Origin: Enterobacter hormaechei ATCC 49162
GTDB lineage: Bacteria; Pseudomonadota; Gammaproteobacteria; Enterobacterales; Enterobacteriaceae
Direction of reading: 5' to 3'
Length of the DNA stretch: 64,000 nt
Assembly: GCF_001875655.1 (NCBI RefSeq)
Contig: NZ_MKEQ01000001.1
Location: 2,790,001 to 2,854,000 of the forward strand
The notes under the pieces are model-generated. The model did not search any database, was not told where the DNA came from, and worked only from the letters and a program-made list of their open reading frames with translations. The translations under genes and the position numbers were made by a program. Shown piece by piece: positions 48,389-57,820 of the stretch; position 1 is the stretch's first letter; each line of letters starts with the position of its first letter.

Positions 48389-49042
48389 CTACGGGCAGGT
48401 GGTCAGCGGAATGATTTTATTGCCATAAATAATCATTCGCCTTGCAGCCTGCCCGGCATTATCTATTTCCAGCCGTTGTCCCGGTGGAATATATTTTGAA
48501 TTGTTGTATTGCGTACTGCACCCGACCGAGGAAACATATTTAAAATAGGTGTTCCCGGTATTACTCACCACCCCGTTGCTAAACGCATAATCAAAATGTC
48601 GTGTCCATGGGCGGACAATCAAAATCGCCTCAAGCGAGACCACCACATCCGACTGGATGCGTTGGCCTTTGCGCGTGATAACCTTTGCCTGGAGCGGCGT
48701 CTCGGTGAATTTTACGCGATAATATCGCTCTTTGTTGTCATGCGGGCCGGTATAGTAAAATTTAAAACCCGCGCGCTCACCGCTCCCCAGCGTTAATTGC
48801 TTAGGCGAATACATGACTTCGCCGTCTTTTATTTCGGTTTCTTTTCCCTTCTCTTTAGGAACGTCTACCTGAATAAGCGATACAGTATAATTCTGACGTT
48901 CACTGGTATCGTTTTTAATAGGCTGAAAAACAACTTCTCTTTCGGGCAGAAAATCAATATTCAGACTTTCGATAATTAAAGCATTTGCCCCTGTGGAAAT
49001 GAAGCAATTTATTGCAAAAATAGCCAGGAATTTTCCAGTCAT
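48389..49042 (-). CDS. ecpE: Ecp fimbrial chaperone EcpE
   Basis: 217 residues with a hydrophobic signal (FLAIFAINCFISTGANA). It matches E. coli EcpE (236): FKFYYTGPHDNKERYYRVKFTETP, ILIVRP and VVSNTGNTYFKY. It is a periplasmic chaperone of the alternate (alpha) chaperone-usher class. Last gene of the ecp-like operon, 6 bp after ecpD. Confidence 0.87.
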   Translation of the reverse strand: MTGKFLAIFAINCFISTGANALIIESLNIDFLPEREVVFQPIKNDTSERQNYTVSLIQVDVPKEKGKETEIKDGEVMYSPKQLTLGSGERAGFKFYYTGPHDNKERYYRVKFTETPLQAKVITRKGQRIQSDVVVSLEAILIVRPWTRHFDYAFSNGVVSNTGNTYFKYVSSVGCSTQYNNSKYIPPGQRLEIDNAGQAARRMIIYGNKIIPLTTCP

Positions 49043-49048
49043 GGTTGA

Positions 49049-50647
49049 TTAATTCCAGGATGCACTAACATCTATTCTTCCCTGCGCGGTCACTTCGCCA
49101 AACCAGCTATTTCCGTCATAGGTGGTTTTCGATACCGGGTTATCCATAACGAACTGTAAGATCAGCGGGGTTTTCCAGAGCCACATATCGGTCACGCCGG
49201 AACTCATTTTGTCCCACTCTTCCGCATGGGTGGCCGGTGCCGGGATCGACAGCACGTCGCCTTTACAGTTGTGCGCCATCAGCGTCTGGCTTTTCCCCAC
49301 CAGCACGTTGCCCGGAATGGGAACCGTAAAGCCGTTGCCGCTGAAGGCGCAGTAGTCCACCCCATTCAGGCTTTGGGTAGGCCCGGTGACTTTTACCGTG
49401 ACCGCAATCGCCGCATCTTTTTGCGCCCCGCTGTAGGTGATGGTGTAGGGGATCTCAATGGGCGCTTCGCCGATAATGCCTTTCCCGGAGCCGCCCAGAC
49501 CGTCAGGATCGAGGGTGTAATCCGGGTTGTCGGGCACAATCTCCAGCCCCGGCTCGATAGGGTTAATCACCAGGCCGCCTCCCGGCTGGAAGCAGAAATC
49601 CGCTGCCAGCGAGCTGTTGCCGGGCGTCAGACACAGGCTGACGATATTGCCAATGTTGCTGCCGTCCCCCGCCTGCGCCACGCTCAGAATCAACGCTTTC
49701 GGCAAAAAGATTTTAAGGGACGCTTTGCCGCCGTTTTTCTGCGGCGCTGCGAGGAACGTGTTCGCCAGGACGCGCGTATCGCTCAGGATACCGCCGGAGA
49801 TGCTGTACCAGGTGTTTTCATCGAAGGTCAGCTCGGCGGCAAGGCCGGTGCCGCCGCTCATGTGCGATTGCAGCACGCTGTTGACGCGGGAAGAGGTGAG
49901 CGCCAGCCCCCCGTTGTAACCGGAGATATCTTCCCCGACAAACGTGTATTCGAGCAGATCGCATAGCACGCCAGAGACCGTGTTGCGGGTGTATTTCGTG
50001 CAGGTGGCCCCCGTTGATCCATCGACAATCGTCACTTCGCCGCTGATCGGGTCAATCCCCAGATTAAGCGCCCTGGCGTTGGTCATGGTCAGCGTGCCCA
50101 CCTTATGAAGCGTATTGGTGGTGGTCACCTTGTTGATGGAGCTGATTTGCGGCGTGGAGGTGATGGTCACTTCATCCCCTGGCGCGGCGTTGAGCAGATA
50201 GTTAAAGAACGGATCGCCCAGTACCCAGCGTCCGTATGACGTGCCAGGCTCCATCACCGGGGGCTTAACCACCATCGACGTGTCGGTATAGCTGGTCGTC
50301 GGGGTGTACCCCGTGTTGCCGCAGGACGAAGAACACGCCGTCCCTTTAAAGAACGGCGAGGCGCTGGAGCCGGTCACCGAAAAGTCGATGGTCAGCGCGC
50401 TGCCTGCCGGACCGCTGTAGCTGTTGTCCGGGATATAGGTGGCGATACCGTTATTCGCTTTCGCACTCAGGGTCGGCCATTCGCGCGAACCGTGTAAAAA
50501 CGCCGTGGACGTGCTGTTGAGACTAAACAGTCCCGCGCTGTTTCCCGTACCGTTATTGTCCGGGTTATTAATGGCGAAATAGGGCAGTTCCTGCGCCTGG
50601 GCCGCCGCGCTCATCAGCAGCAAATTAAGAGCGAATATCTTTTTCAT
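49049..50647 (-). CDS. ecpD: Ecp fimbrial tip adhesin EcpD
   Basis: 532 residues from MKKIFALNLL, the signal peptide start; the frame extends 32 codons into the usher gene but without similarity. The C-terminal portion matches EcpD: VKVTGPTQSLNGVDYCAFSGNG and NSWFGEVTAQGRIDV. EcpD is the polymerising tip subunit that binds host cells. It overlaps the usher by 23 bp. Confidence 0.86.
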   Translation of the reverse strand: MKKIFALNLLLMSAAAQAQELPYFAINNPDNNGTGNSAGLFSLNSTSTAFLHGSREWPTLSAKANNGIATYIPDNSYSGPAGSALTIDFSVTGSSASPFFKGTACSSSCGNTGYTPTTSYTDTSMVVKPPVMEPGTSYGRWVLGDPFFNYLLNAAPGDEVTITSTPQISSINKVTTTNTLHKVGTLTMTNARALNLGIDPISGEVTIVDGSTGATCTKYTRNTVSGVLCDLLEYTFVGEDISGYNGGLALTSSRVNSVLQSHMSGGTGLAAELTFDENTWYSISGGILSDTRVLANTFLAAPQKNGGKASLKIFLPKALILSVAQAGDGSNIGNIVSLCLTPGNSSLAADFCFQPGGGLVINPIEPGLEIVPDNPDYTLDPDGLGGSGKGIIGEAPIEIPYTITYSGAQKDAAIAVTVKVTGPTQSLNGVDYCAFSGNGFTVPIPGNVLVGKSQTLMAHNCKGDVLSIPAPATHAEEWDKMSSGVTDMWLWKTPLILQFVMDNPVSKTTYDGNSWFGEVTAQGRIDVSASWN

Positions 50648-53219
50648 CGTCACGTTCCTGCGTTCCTTTTGCTTCCTGCCAGACGAAATCGCCTTTGTCG
50701 CAGGAGATGTCCCCGAGCCACAGCGCACCGCGGTTAGACTCAATATCCAGGCGCACTTCGCAGACGCTGTCGTCCGGCGTGGCGATACTCAGGACAGGGT
50801 TGTTCTTATCAACGTCGATCACAAAGCGGCCGTCGTTTTCCGTCCGGGTCAGCCCGACGTGGTTTTTGATCTGCATGGCGCCAATCGGGGCACCGTTTGC
50901 ATCCACAAGACGACCAAACAGGGTGACGATTTTCTTCACCTGCGGCTTCATCACCACGGTGTTGCCCGGATAAACGGTGATATGGCGACGTGCATTCGCG
51001 CCAATCTCATAGCTTTCCGTACCGGTTTCACTGTTCATCACCTCCAGGTCATAGGCCTGGTAAGCCGGTAGCGACAGCCAGGTTTTATCCCCTTTGATGC
51101 GTTCCGCCCGGCCATTAAGCTTCAGGGTCAGCGCTTCATCAGATTTGAGGCCGGTACTGACAATCACCCCTGCGCTTTCGGTCCCTTTCCCGGCGGCGAT
51201 GGCCTCTTTGGACCAGCCCACGCTGCCGTCACTGGTCAGCGTGGAGTTCCAGCCTTTGCTCATGCCGCTCTGGACGCTAAGGATGTTGCTGTTCCACGGC
51301 GTGTCGAAATTCACGCTGCCGCCGCCGCTTACGCTGCGATCCTGGCGGCTGTTAAAGGCTTTCGACACGTTGGCGGTGGCCGACTTCAGGTAGTCGCCCT
51401 CAAACTGGCGGCTGGCGCTGACGTTCAATGCTGTGCCGGTATCGCGATTGTGGGAAACGCCAACCGACACGGTATTGCCGAGCGGGATGGCAAAATCGAG
51501 CATCACATAGCGATCTTTCTCTTCGTAATACCCGTCGTATTTGTTACGCGACATTCCCACCCGCAGGCGCGCCGTGCCGTAGCGACCGGCGTATAACCCC
51601 TGCGAGTAGTCCAGCTGATAACGTTTATAGCGATAGAGGTCATCCTCCTGACGCATCAGGCTCAGGTTGCCCGCCGAGGGCAGACCAAACGACGGCAGGC
51701 TAAATGAGGCGCCCCAGGTGTTGCCCTTGCTCTCATAGATATCCAGGAACTTGCCGCTGGAGAGCTGTTCATGGGAGTACCACACCGAACCGATCTGCCA
51801 CGGCAGGCTAAGATTCGCACCATAGTTGGCGCGGTACGTTCCGTCGGAGGCGGCCATGGTCTGGGTATTCACCGAGAAAGAGTCCGTCAGGCTCAGGGAG
51901 GCCCACAGCTCGCTGACGATGTGTTCCCGCATCATGTAGGTGGAGGCATTCCAGTCGACCATCCCGCTGCGCTTGCTGAACGAGGCTCCCACCAGCGACA
52001 TGGTGTCTTTATGTTTGGTGTCGTAATCGTAGTAGTAGGTGTTGTCCTGCTCGTTTTTGCGTTTCGCGTATTTTTTATAATTGACGACGGATTTATCGCG
52101 GCTATACATCCCGCCCCACATCTGCCAGCGCAGCGTTTCCGACACGTTGCTGGAGAAGGGCTTATTCACGGTGTACATGCTGCGCGACACGGTACGGCTT
52201 CCGCTCACCACTTCGACTTCGATGCTGTAGATCCCGTAGGGCAGGCTGCTGGTGTCGATCTCATGGTTACCGACGTCAAAGCGCTGAATGCCGATAAGCT
52301 GCCCGTCACGACGAATACGGGCCTCGCCCGCCGTGGGGAAATAGACCACCACCGGCGTCAGAGAGAGCGTGTTATCGCGCTTGCGGGAGTTGGCCTGGTT
52401 GCCCATGGAAACGCCGTAGACTTCCCCGCCGGAAATCCCGCTGACGCTTGCCAGAGACTGCATCGCCCAGCCGTTCAGCATGCCCGCGGCGTAGCGCATC
52501 CCCTGATAGTCACGCTCCCACATGACCGCGTTCATCTGGGTATCGCTACTGCTCTTGTTGACGTAGCCAGAGCCGTCGATCAGCACATGATCAACGCCCA
52601 TCGAGATCCAGTTTCTCGCGTTCAGATAGCCTGACGACCAGCTGTCGCCGTAGCCGCTCTCGGTGTGATACGCCCCAAGATTGTAGGAGAACGTGCCGCT
52701 CAGGTCGTCAGACTCCGGCGCATCAATGTCCACCTCACGCGGGCGAATATTCACCCCGTAATCGCTCCGGGAGAGATTCAGCAACAGGCGCATTTTTTTC
52801 TGATCCAGCTCGAACGCGGACCCCGCACTCACCGGAATGCGCATCTGGTCATCAAACTGCTTGTCGTTAATGCTCTGCAATAACGTTCGCATCTCTTTTG
52901 ACAGACGAATGCCGTTATCAGACTCCTGGACCTGGACGTCCCTTAGCCCCAGCTTCAGATCTTTGGCAAAGAGCGTCACGTCACCGATACGAACATATTT
53001 GCTCGCCGTGCCTTCGCGGTTCCCTTGTTGTGCTGAATGTGGACGCGTATTCACCAGATAGACGGGAATTTTGATCCCCTGCTCCAGCAGTGCATAAAGC
53101 GAGTCGGGAAAACGGTAATTAGCGATAACCACGGAGCTTGAGGCTGCATGCGCAAGCGCGGGCAGCGTGCCGGATGCGCAAGCCATCATCACCGGCAACA
53201 CTAATTTATTTTTCACCAT
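50625..53219 (-). CDS. ecpC: Ecp fimbrial outer-membrane usher EcpC
   Basis: 864 residues (E. coli 841). Signal peptide ends at HAA-S; start supported by AAGGA. The barrel and plug resemble the CS1-type alternate ushers: SPLYGIYSIEVEVVSG-type segment here SLPYGIYSIEVEVVSGSR, and a C-terminal carboxypeptidase-like domain (LFGRLVDANGAPIGAMQI). It secretes and assembles EcpA and EcpD. Confidence 0.9.
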   Translation of the reverse strand: MVKNKLVLPVMMACASGTLPALAHAASSSVVIANYRFPDSLYALLEQGIKIPVYLVNTRPHSAQQGNREGTASKYVRIGDVTLFAKDLKLGLRDVQVQESDNGIRLSKEMRTLLQSINDKQFDDQMRIPVSAGSAFELDQKKMRLLLNLSRSDYGVNIRPREVDIDAPESDDLSGTFSYNLGAYHTESGYGDSWSSGYLNARNWISMGVDHVLIDGSGYVNKSSSDTQMNAVMWERDYQGMRYAAGMLNGWAMQSLASVSGISGGEVYGVSMGNQANSRKRDNTLSLTPVVVYFPTAGEARIRRDGQLIGIQRFDVGNHEIDTSSLPYGIYSIEVEVVSGSRTVSRSMYTVNKPFSSNVSETLRWQMWGGMYSRDKSVVNYKKYAKRKNEQDNTYYYDYDTKHKDTMSLVGASFSKRSGMVDWNASTYMMREHIVSELWASLSLTDSFSVNTQTMAASDGTYRANYGANLSLPWQIGSVWYSHEQLSSGKFLDIYESKGNTWGASFSLPSFGLPSAGNLSLMRQEDDLYRYKRYQLDYSQGLYAGRYGTARLRVGMSRNKYDGYYEEKDRYVMLDFAIPLGNTVSVGVSHNRDTGTALNVSASRQFEGDYLKSATANVSKAFNSRQDRSVSGGGSVNFDTPWNSNILSVQSGMSKGWNSTLTSDGSVGWSKEAIAAGKGTESAGVIVSTGLKSDEALTLKLNGRAERIKGDKTWLSLPAYQAYDLEVMNSETGTESYEIGANARRHITVYPGNTVVMKPQVKKIVTLFGRLVDANGAPIGAMQIKNHVGLTRTENDGRFVIDVDKNNPVLSIATPDDSVCEVRLDIESNRGALWLGDISCDKGDFVWQEAKGTQERDDEKDIRS

Positions 53220-53225
53220 GCATCC

Positions 53226-53903
53226 TTACTTAACAGGAATGAACTGTTTCAGGTCCCATATTCCGAGATGAAAATGGTTATCCGTAACGTTGATATCCTC
53301 GATAGCGCGCGAGGTTTCTGGCATCAGGTAGAAGTTTTTGCTACACGGCGTGGTGGGTGATTCCGGATTCGGCTTCAGGCAGGTTCCGGTCGCATTGACG
53401 CGAAACGAGGTGTTCCCTTTATTGGTTATTTTTCCCGCCACATAGACGAAATCAATCTTCTTATCACGGGGCTGAACCACCAGAATGGTGCTCACCACCG
53501 CGCGCGTCATCCCGGTGCCGTTTTTTGGCGAACCGCTGTCCACCTCTTCGCTCACCCCCTCATCCGTGAAGGTAATGCGGTAGTAACGCTCTTTGTTATC
53601 GGCGTTACCGTGATAGTAAAATTTGACAATATTGCTGGTACCGGCAGGCATCACCATGCGCGTGGGCGTCAGCAACAGCTCGTCCACTTTCTCCGGATTA
53701 ATGACGATCCCTTCATCCATCGGGCTGCTGATCCGCTGTGCGCGAACAGAAACAATACGCACGCTGTCTGCTTCGTTTTTTATTTCCTTGGCGGTGGAGT
53801 CAGCATCCGCAGGAATAATGGTGGTGACTTTTCCCACATTAATGGCCAGCGCGGAGGAAGAAATAAATAATAAAAATAAGAAGGCGGATTTGAGGTTAAA
53901 CAT
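53226..53903 (-). CDS. ecpB: Ecp fimbrial chaperone EcpB
   Basis: 225 residues with signal peptide (FLLFISSSALA). The conserved VKFYYHGNADNKERYYRITFTDEG and ILVVQPRDKKIDF match EcpB/EcpE chaperones. It sits between the major subunit and the usher, as in ecpABCDE. Confidence 0.88.
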   Translation of the reverse strand: MFNLKSAFLFLLFISSSALAINVGKVTTIIPADADSTAKEIKNEADSVRIVSVRAQRISSPMDEGIVINPEKVDELLLTPTRMVMPAGTSNIVKFYYHGNADNKERYYRITFTDEGVSEEVDSGSPKNGTGMTRAVVSTILVVQPRDKKIDFVYVAGKITNKGNTSFRVNATGTCLKPNPESPTTPCSKNFYLMPETSRAIEDINVTDNHFHLGIWDLKQFIPVK

Positions 53904-53917
53904 GCTATTTCCCTAAA

Positions 53918-53935
53918 CAGGGGCTTGCGCCCCTG
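53918..53935. promoter_or_regulatory. Hairpin between ecpA and ecpB
   Basis: CAGGGGC/GCCCCTG, a 7-bp perfect stem with loop TTGC, in the 45-bp gap. Only TTTA follows on the minus strand, so partial termination or 3'-end protection of the major-subunit message is likely. Confidence 0.6.
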
Positions 53936-53948
53936 GATCGATCAGGCC

Positions 53949-54572
53949 TTAGCCCCAGGTTGCGCGGAACGCAACAGACACGGTCCCTTCCCACAGGCTG
54001 TTGGTCAGGTCTTTGAACTCTTTCGCTGTACCCGCGTTGTCCTGAGCGGAGTCAACGTAGAAGACGAATTTGTCCTGGCCGGTAATTTCGGTATCAGCCA
54101 CAGCGCCAGCGCTGGTGGTCAGGTTCCACAGGCCAGAAGAGACGCCGGTGTTAGAAGAGGAATCCACCAGCGTGGTCCATGCGGTTGATTTCGCTCCCAC
54201 GGTGCCACCGATAGAGCCCAGGTCGTTACCGCCCCAACGTGCACCCACTTTCAGCTTGGTCGCTTCACCGCCCACGCTGAACAGCGTGTTGTTGGAATCG
54301 TCGAGGATGGCTTCGAGTTTGAAGCTGGTCGCCGTCGAGTGATCGCCACGGATAGCCACATCAAACAGACCGGTATCGGTGTTGAAAGATTTGGTATTGG
54401 CGCTGTAAACAAAGTTCAAAGCACGTGTTGGCGTAACAACCAGATCGGATTCGCTGTCTTTGGTTGCGGTTGCCTGCCAGGTGGCAGACGCCGTCGTTTC
54501 TGCTGCATTAACTGCGCTCAGGGCAGAAACAGACAGCAGGGAGCCCAGAACGATAGCGTTCAGTTTGTTCAT
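53949..54572 (-). CDS. ecpA: Ecp (Mat) fimbrial major subunit EcpA
   Basis: 207 residues (E. coli 195). Signal peptide to VNA. The mature start ATASATWQATATKDSESDLVV-like region (ATWQATATKDS, LVVTPTRAL, FNTDTGLFDVAIRGD) closely follows E. coli EcpA, and the C-terminus ends VSVAFRATWG. It forms the shaft of the common pilus. Unlike E. coli, no EcpR gene precedes it; a FidL/MarT-like pair does. Confidence 0.9.
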   Translation of the reverse strand: MNKLNAIVLGSLLSVSALSAVNAAETTASATWQATATKDSESDLVVTPTRALNFVYSANTKSFNTDTGLFDVAIRGDHSTATSFKLEAILDDSNNTLFSVGGEATKLKVGARWGGNDLGSIGGTVGAKSTAWTTLVDSSSNTGVSSGLWNLTTSAGAVADTEITGQDKFVFYVDSAQDNAGTAKEFKDLTNSLWEGTVSVAFRATWG

Positions 54573-54735
54573 TTATTTAGTCCTTCAAAAAAGAATCCAC
54601 GTGTATAAAAAGGGGAGCCCCTTTTTCGAGGCGGAGTATAGACAGCCGCAAAATAACGAGGCAATACAGAAAAATTCACTCGACGTTGAGCAACAATAAA
54701 AATATAAATAAATTTTCCGTATCTTATTGTTACAT

Positions 54736-54754
54736 ATTGAGTAAATCACTCAAT
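54736..54754. promoter_or_regulatory. Perfect inverted repeat upstream of ecpA
   Basis: ATTGAGT (54736-54742) and ACTCAAT (54748-54754) with a 5-nt spacer, about 165 bp before the ecpA start and 46 bp after the FidL-like gene. No T-run follows on either strand, so an operator is more likely than a terminator. The whole 54573-54799 gap is AT-rich and must hold the ecpA promoter. Confidence 0.45.
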
Positions 54755-54799
54755 TTCTCGAGTAATAGATAAATATCGATTTTTCAATTGAGAGAAATA

Positions 54800-55285
54800 T
54801 CAGGACGTCGGGACAGCCACACACATCATTACAGGCAATACCAGCCCCTTAATTAACCACGCATGTTCTTTTACGCTGGTAATATAGAAGAAGTTGATAT
54901 TATCAAGTAACATTTCGTTTACAACGCCATCCGGCGCCGCATCATCCTCAGATTTATTCAGCTTTTTATCCTTAATATAAAAGATATTGCTGCCGTCGAC
55001 TTTTTCCACGCTGAGCGTGTAATTTCTGTCAATCAGGTAGCTTTTACCCTCTTTCTTGAGTACGCCTTTATGGATAACCGTCACAATATCTTTGTTGTTA
55101 AACAGGAAGAGCGTGGTTAGCGACATATCGGTTGACTCACCCGTGGAATAGGTTTTCCAGGAAATGGTATCTGACTGGCAGCCAAACCCCTCATCCTGCG
55201 TTCTGGTAAAATAAACCCATAACAACACAATGACAGACAGCACCAGTACGATACTGAACATTACACTCATTTTAGTCCTTGACAT
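54800..55285 (-). CDS. FidL-like membrane protein (second copy of the module)
   Basis: 161 residues: N-terminal membrane helix (VMFSIVLVLSVIVLLWVYF), then a periplasmic domain with one cysteine after the helix (FGCQSD) and one near the end (VMMCVAV). Same topology, size and cysteine spacing as the protein at 29551-30030. It starts 3 bp after the MarT-like gene. The C-terminal stretch LVLPVMMCVAV is unusually hydrophobic. Confidence 0.68.
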   Translation of the reverse strand: MSRTKMSVMFSIVLVLSVIVLLWVYFTRTQDEGFGCQSDTISWKTYSTGESTDMSLTTLFLFNNKDIVTVIHKGVLKKEGKSYLIDRNYTLSVEKVDGSNIFYIKDKKLNKSEDDAAPDGVVNEMLLDNINFFYITSVKEHAWLIKGLVLPVMMCVAVPTS

Positions 55286-55288
55286 ATT

Positions 55289-56101
55289 TTAACTCCCGGT
55301 CAGGCTTCTGTAAGAAATGCAGTTCTTATAATCGTCGATACTGTCCTGCTGATAACAGATAGCCAGGAAATAATTTTCTATCTGCGACTTTTTAAACCTG
55401 GAATAGTAAGCATCTGCAACCTGGTGTTGACAGTCGATATGCTGACTGGCAATGACCTCTTTTACGTGATTAAAGTAGTGCTGTCGCGGCTGATACATAT
55501 TCTTATCGATCAGGTATACCGTACACCGGTCCACTTTACCGAGCAGATGCATATCAGAATCTTTCAGGCTCTCGGCATAGGAGTCCCTTTGGTGCAACAG
55601 TAAAACAGCGGTGCCGATAACGGTAATCAGTAATAACGTGCAGAGAGAAATAAAGAGCGTATGCAGCGAGAGTATTCGTTTAGGCGGATCGGCATCTTTC
55701 TTATGCGCTACCGTAGCGAATGCTTCAGCGGCAGAGTGTTCGCCAGGCGTTGAAACAACCGGCGGCCTGACCGTGTGATGTTCAATATGCGCGGCAAGGC
55801 TAAATCCCTTGCCACGTATCGTTTTTATCAGTAAAGGGTCGCATCCTAATGTACGAAATGCTTTTCTGATTTCACTTACGGCAACATTCAGGCTCACCGA
55901 GGAACCGGAAAAACCATGATCCTCCCAGACCTTCTTTATCAGGTCGTCTCTGTCGAGTGTTTTACCATTATTGATGATAAGTTCATAAAGCAGACGGCCC
56001 GCCTGGTTAGATAACTTAATGGATGACTCTTCCTCTCCATTAATCATGATCATACCGGTGTCCACTTCATAAAGCATTGTGAGATCAATGAGATACTTCA
56101 T
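55289..56101 (-). CDS. MarT/CadC-like transmembrane winged-helix regulator (second copy)
   Basis: 270 residues. Winged helix at about 1-105 (SNQAGRLLYELIINNGKTLDRDDLI split by family landmarks, SVSLNVAVSEIRKAFRTLG, IKTIRGKGFSL), linker, membrane helix at about 147-169 and a periplasmic domain with four cysteines in the same order as in the first copy (RCTVYLIDK and NCISY). It lies between the ecp-like operon downstream and the divergent fimbrial operon at 56476, so it could control either. Confidence 0.8.
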   Translation of the reverse strand: MKYLIDLTMLYEVDTGMIMINGEEESSIKLSNQAGRLLYELIINNGKTLDRDDLIKKVWEDHGFSGSSVSLNVAVSEIRKAFRTLGCDPLLIKTIRGKGFSLAAHIEHHTVRPPVVSTPGEHSAAEAFATVAHKKDADPPKRILSLHTLFISLCTLLLITVIGTAVLLLHQRDSYAESLKDSDMHLLGKVDRCTVYLIDKNMYQPRQHYFNHVKEVIASQHIDCQHQVADAYYSRFKKSQIENYFLAICYQQDSIDDYKNCISYRSLTGS

Positions 56102-56475
56102 ATTATTATTACGCCATTGTTAAATTTTTGTGCATTTGCCAGGCAATAATAAGTCTAAAGTTTGTGTGGTCAAGTCGCGTGATATTAATTAAGAGATGAA
56201 TTCATAAAGCTTCATTAATTAACGATTATTAAATCATTAATAAAAAACTTCTAAGTTCCGCATTTAGGTTAAAACATTAAAAAAAACGCCAGCACAAGAT
56301 TATAATCTTAAATTTTAGAATTTGTTGGAATAATGTTTTGATATGTACTTTTTTAGTGCAACATAATATCGTCAGAGCACTCTCCCGCGTCGCCATGCGT
56401 CTAGCCGGTACATCAGGGACATGTGTAGCCGATTAACATTCATTTTAAATAACACAAATCTTTATGGAGTTTATC
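56102..56475. promoter_or_regulatory. Divergent regulatory region with a perfect 14-bp palindrome
   Basis: 374 bp of AT-rich DNA between the MarT-like gene and the pilin gene. AAGATTATAATCTT at 56296-56309 is a perfect palindrome about 170 bp before the pilin start. Further candidates are less clear. No gene is seen. Confidence 0.5.
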
Positions 56476-57060
56476 ATGTTCAAATCGATCATGACCGTAT
56501 CACTGCTGGCCGCCGCTATTGCCTCTACCAGCGCAGTGGCCGCAGACAATTCGGCGGGTGGTATCATTAACTTTACCGGCGCAATTACCGATACAACCTG
56601 TACCATTAACGGCGGTAAAAGCGCAGACTTTACCGTTGCGCTTTCCCCTATTTCGGTAAAAGATGCAGGCACCACGGTTGGCCTGATCACTAAGAATAAA
56701 AAATCTATTGCGCTGACCTTCTCGGGTTGTACGCCAGCCGCAGGCACGACCGGTACTCCGCTGAAAGTCTATTTCTCCAGCGCGGATAATATCTCCACTG
56801 ACGGTAAATACCTGGTGAATAACAGCGTGAACGAAAACGATGCCAGCGTGGCGCGTAATGTCGGCTTTGCGTTAGTGGAACCAGGTTCGTCTACGCCGAT
56901 TACCCTGAATCAGGCTTACACGACAAATATTATGGGTACCGCGACCGCGCCAGATTCCGAAACGCTGACGCTGGATGTTTATTACTATAAAACCAACGCC
57001 GCTGCCGCCACGGTGGGCGAGTTAAGCTCTAACGTAACATATACCATTTCCTACCTGTAA
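56476..57060 (+). CDS. Fimbrial major subunit of the second type-1-like operon
   Basis: 194 residues from MFKSIMTVSL, with GGAG at 6 bp; the earlier in-frame ATG overlaps that site. Signal peptide ends at AVAA. Mature start DNSAGGIINFTGAITDTTC; cysteines in TTCTIN and SGCTPA; C-terminus VTYTISYL. First gene of subunit-chaperone-usher-adhesin. Confidence 0.9.
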   Translation: MFKSIMTVSLLAAAIASTSAVAADNSAGGIINFTGAITDTTCTINGGKSADFTVALSPISVKDAGTTVGLITKNKKSIALTFSGCTPAAGTTGTPLKVYFSSADNISTDGKYLVNNSVNENDASVARNVGFALVEPGSSTPITLNQAYTTNIMGTATAPDSETLTLDVYYYKTNAAAATVGELSSNVTYTISYL

Positions 57061-57112
57061 TAATGATTATTCAGGCTCTGTTTTCGCAGAGCCTGCATTT
57101 AAGGTTGCAATC

Positions 57113-57805
57113 ATGCGCAAGGCAATTTTGCTGGCAGGCTTACTGTTAAGCACAGGTCACTCATGGGCCAATATTGTCATTAATGGCACCCGTGTCCTTT
57201 ATCCTGAAAATAATAAAGAGGTGATCGTCCAGTTAATGAATACGGGTGATGCGCCCGCTCTGGTGCAATCCTGGATAGATGACGGTGATATTAACTCCAC
57301 GCCGGAAACAGCCAATGTGCCGTTTCTGCTGTCACCGCCGGTGATAAAGGTCGATGAACATAATGGCCAACAGCTTCGTATTAAAAAGCTGCCGTCCAGT
57401 TTGCCTGCGGATCGGGAATCCGTCTTTTTCCTGAATGTCCTCGACATTCCGCCAAAGCCTGAAAATCTGCAAAACCAAAATACCGTTCAGCTGGCGATTA
57501 AATCCCGTATCAAACTTTTTTATCGGCCCGCAGCGCTGAAAGGCACCCTGGATGACGCGGTGGCGAAACTGACGCTCGCCGCCGACGGCGATCGCTTTCG
57601 CATTACAAATAACAGTCCGTTCCATATTACGGTCGCCAATATTTCGCTGGGTAAAACGAAATTACTTCAGGAGTCCCCGATGGTTTCCCCGTTTGGGCAG
57701 CTGACGGTCGCCACAAAAAATACGGTTAAGCACGGGCAGACCTTCCAGCTGATGTATGTGGACGATCTTGGCGCGTATAAAACCCGGACTTTCACCAGTC
57801 AGTGA
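57113..57805 (+). CDS. Fimbrial periplasmic chaperone, second operon
   Basis: 230 residues, signal peptide to SWA. PapD-like: NIVINGTRVLYPENNKEVI (domain 1 start), LPADRESVFFLNVLDIPP and RIKLFYRPAALKG. Lies 52 bp after the pilin gene and 15 bp before the usher. Confidence 0.93.
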   Translation: MRKAILLAGLLLSTGHSWANIVINGTRVLYPENNKEVIVQLMNTGDAPALVQSWIDDGDINSTPETANVPFLLSPPVIKVDEHNGQQLRIKKLPSSLPADRESVFFLNVLDIPPKPENLQNQNTVQLAIKSRIKLFYRPAALKGTLDDAVAKLTLAADGDRFRITNNSPFHITVANISLGKTKLLQESPMVSPFGQLTVATKNTVKHGQTFQLMYVDDLGAYKTRTFTSQ

Positions 57806-57820
57806 TCGGAAAGACTCACC

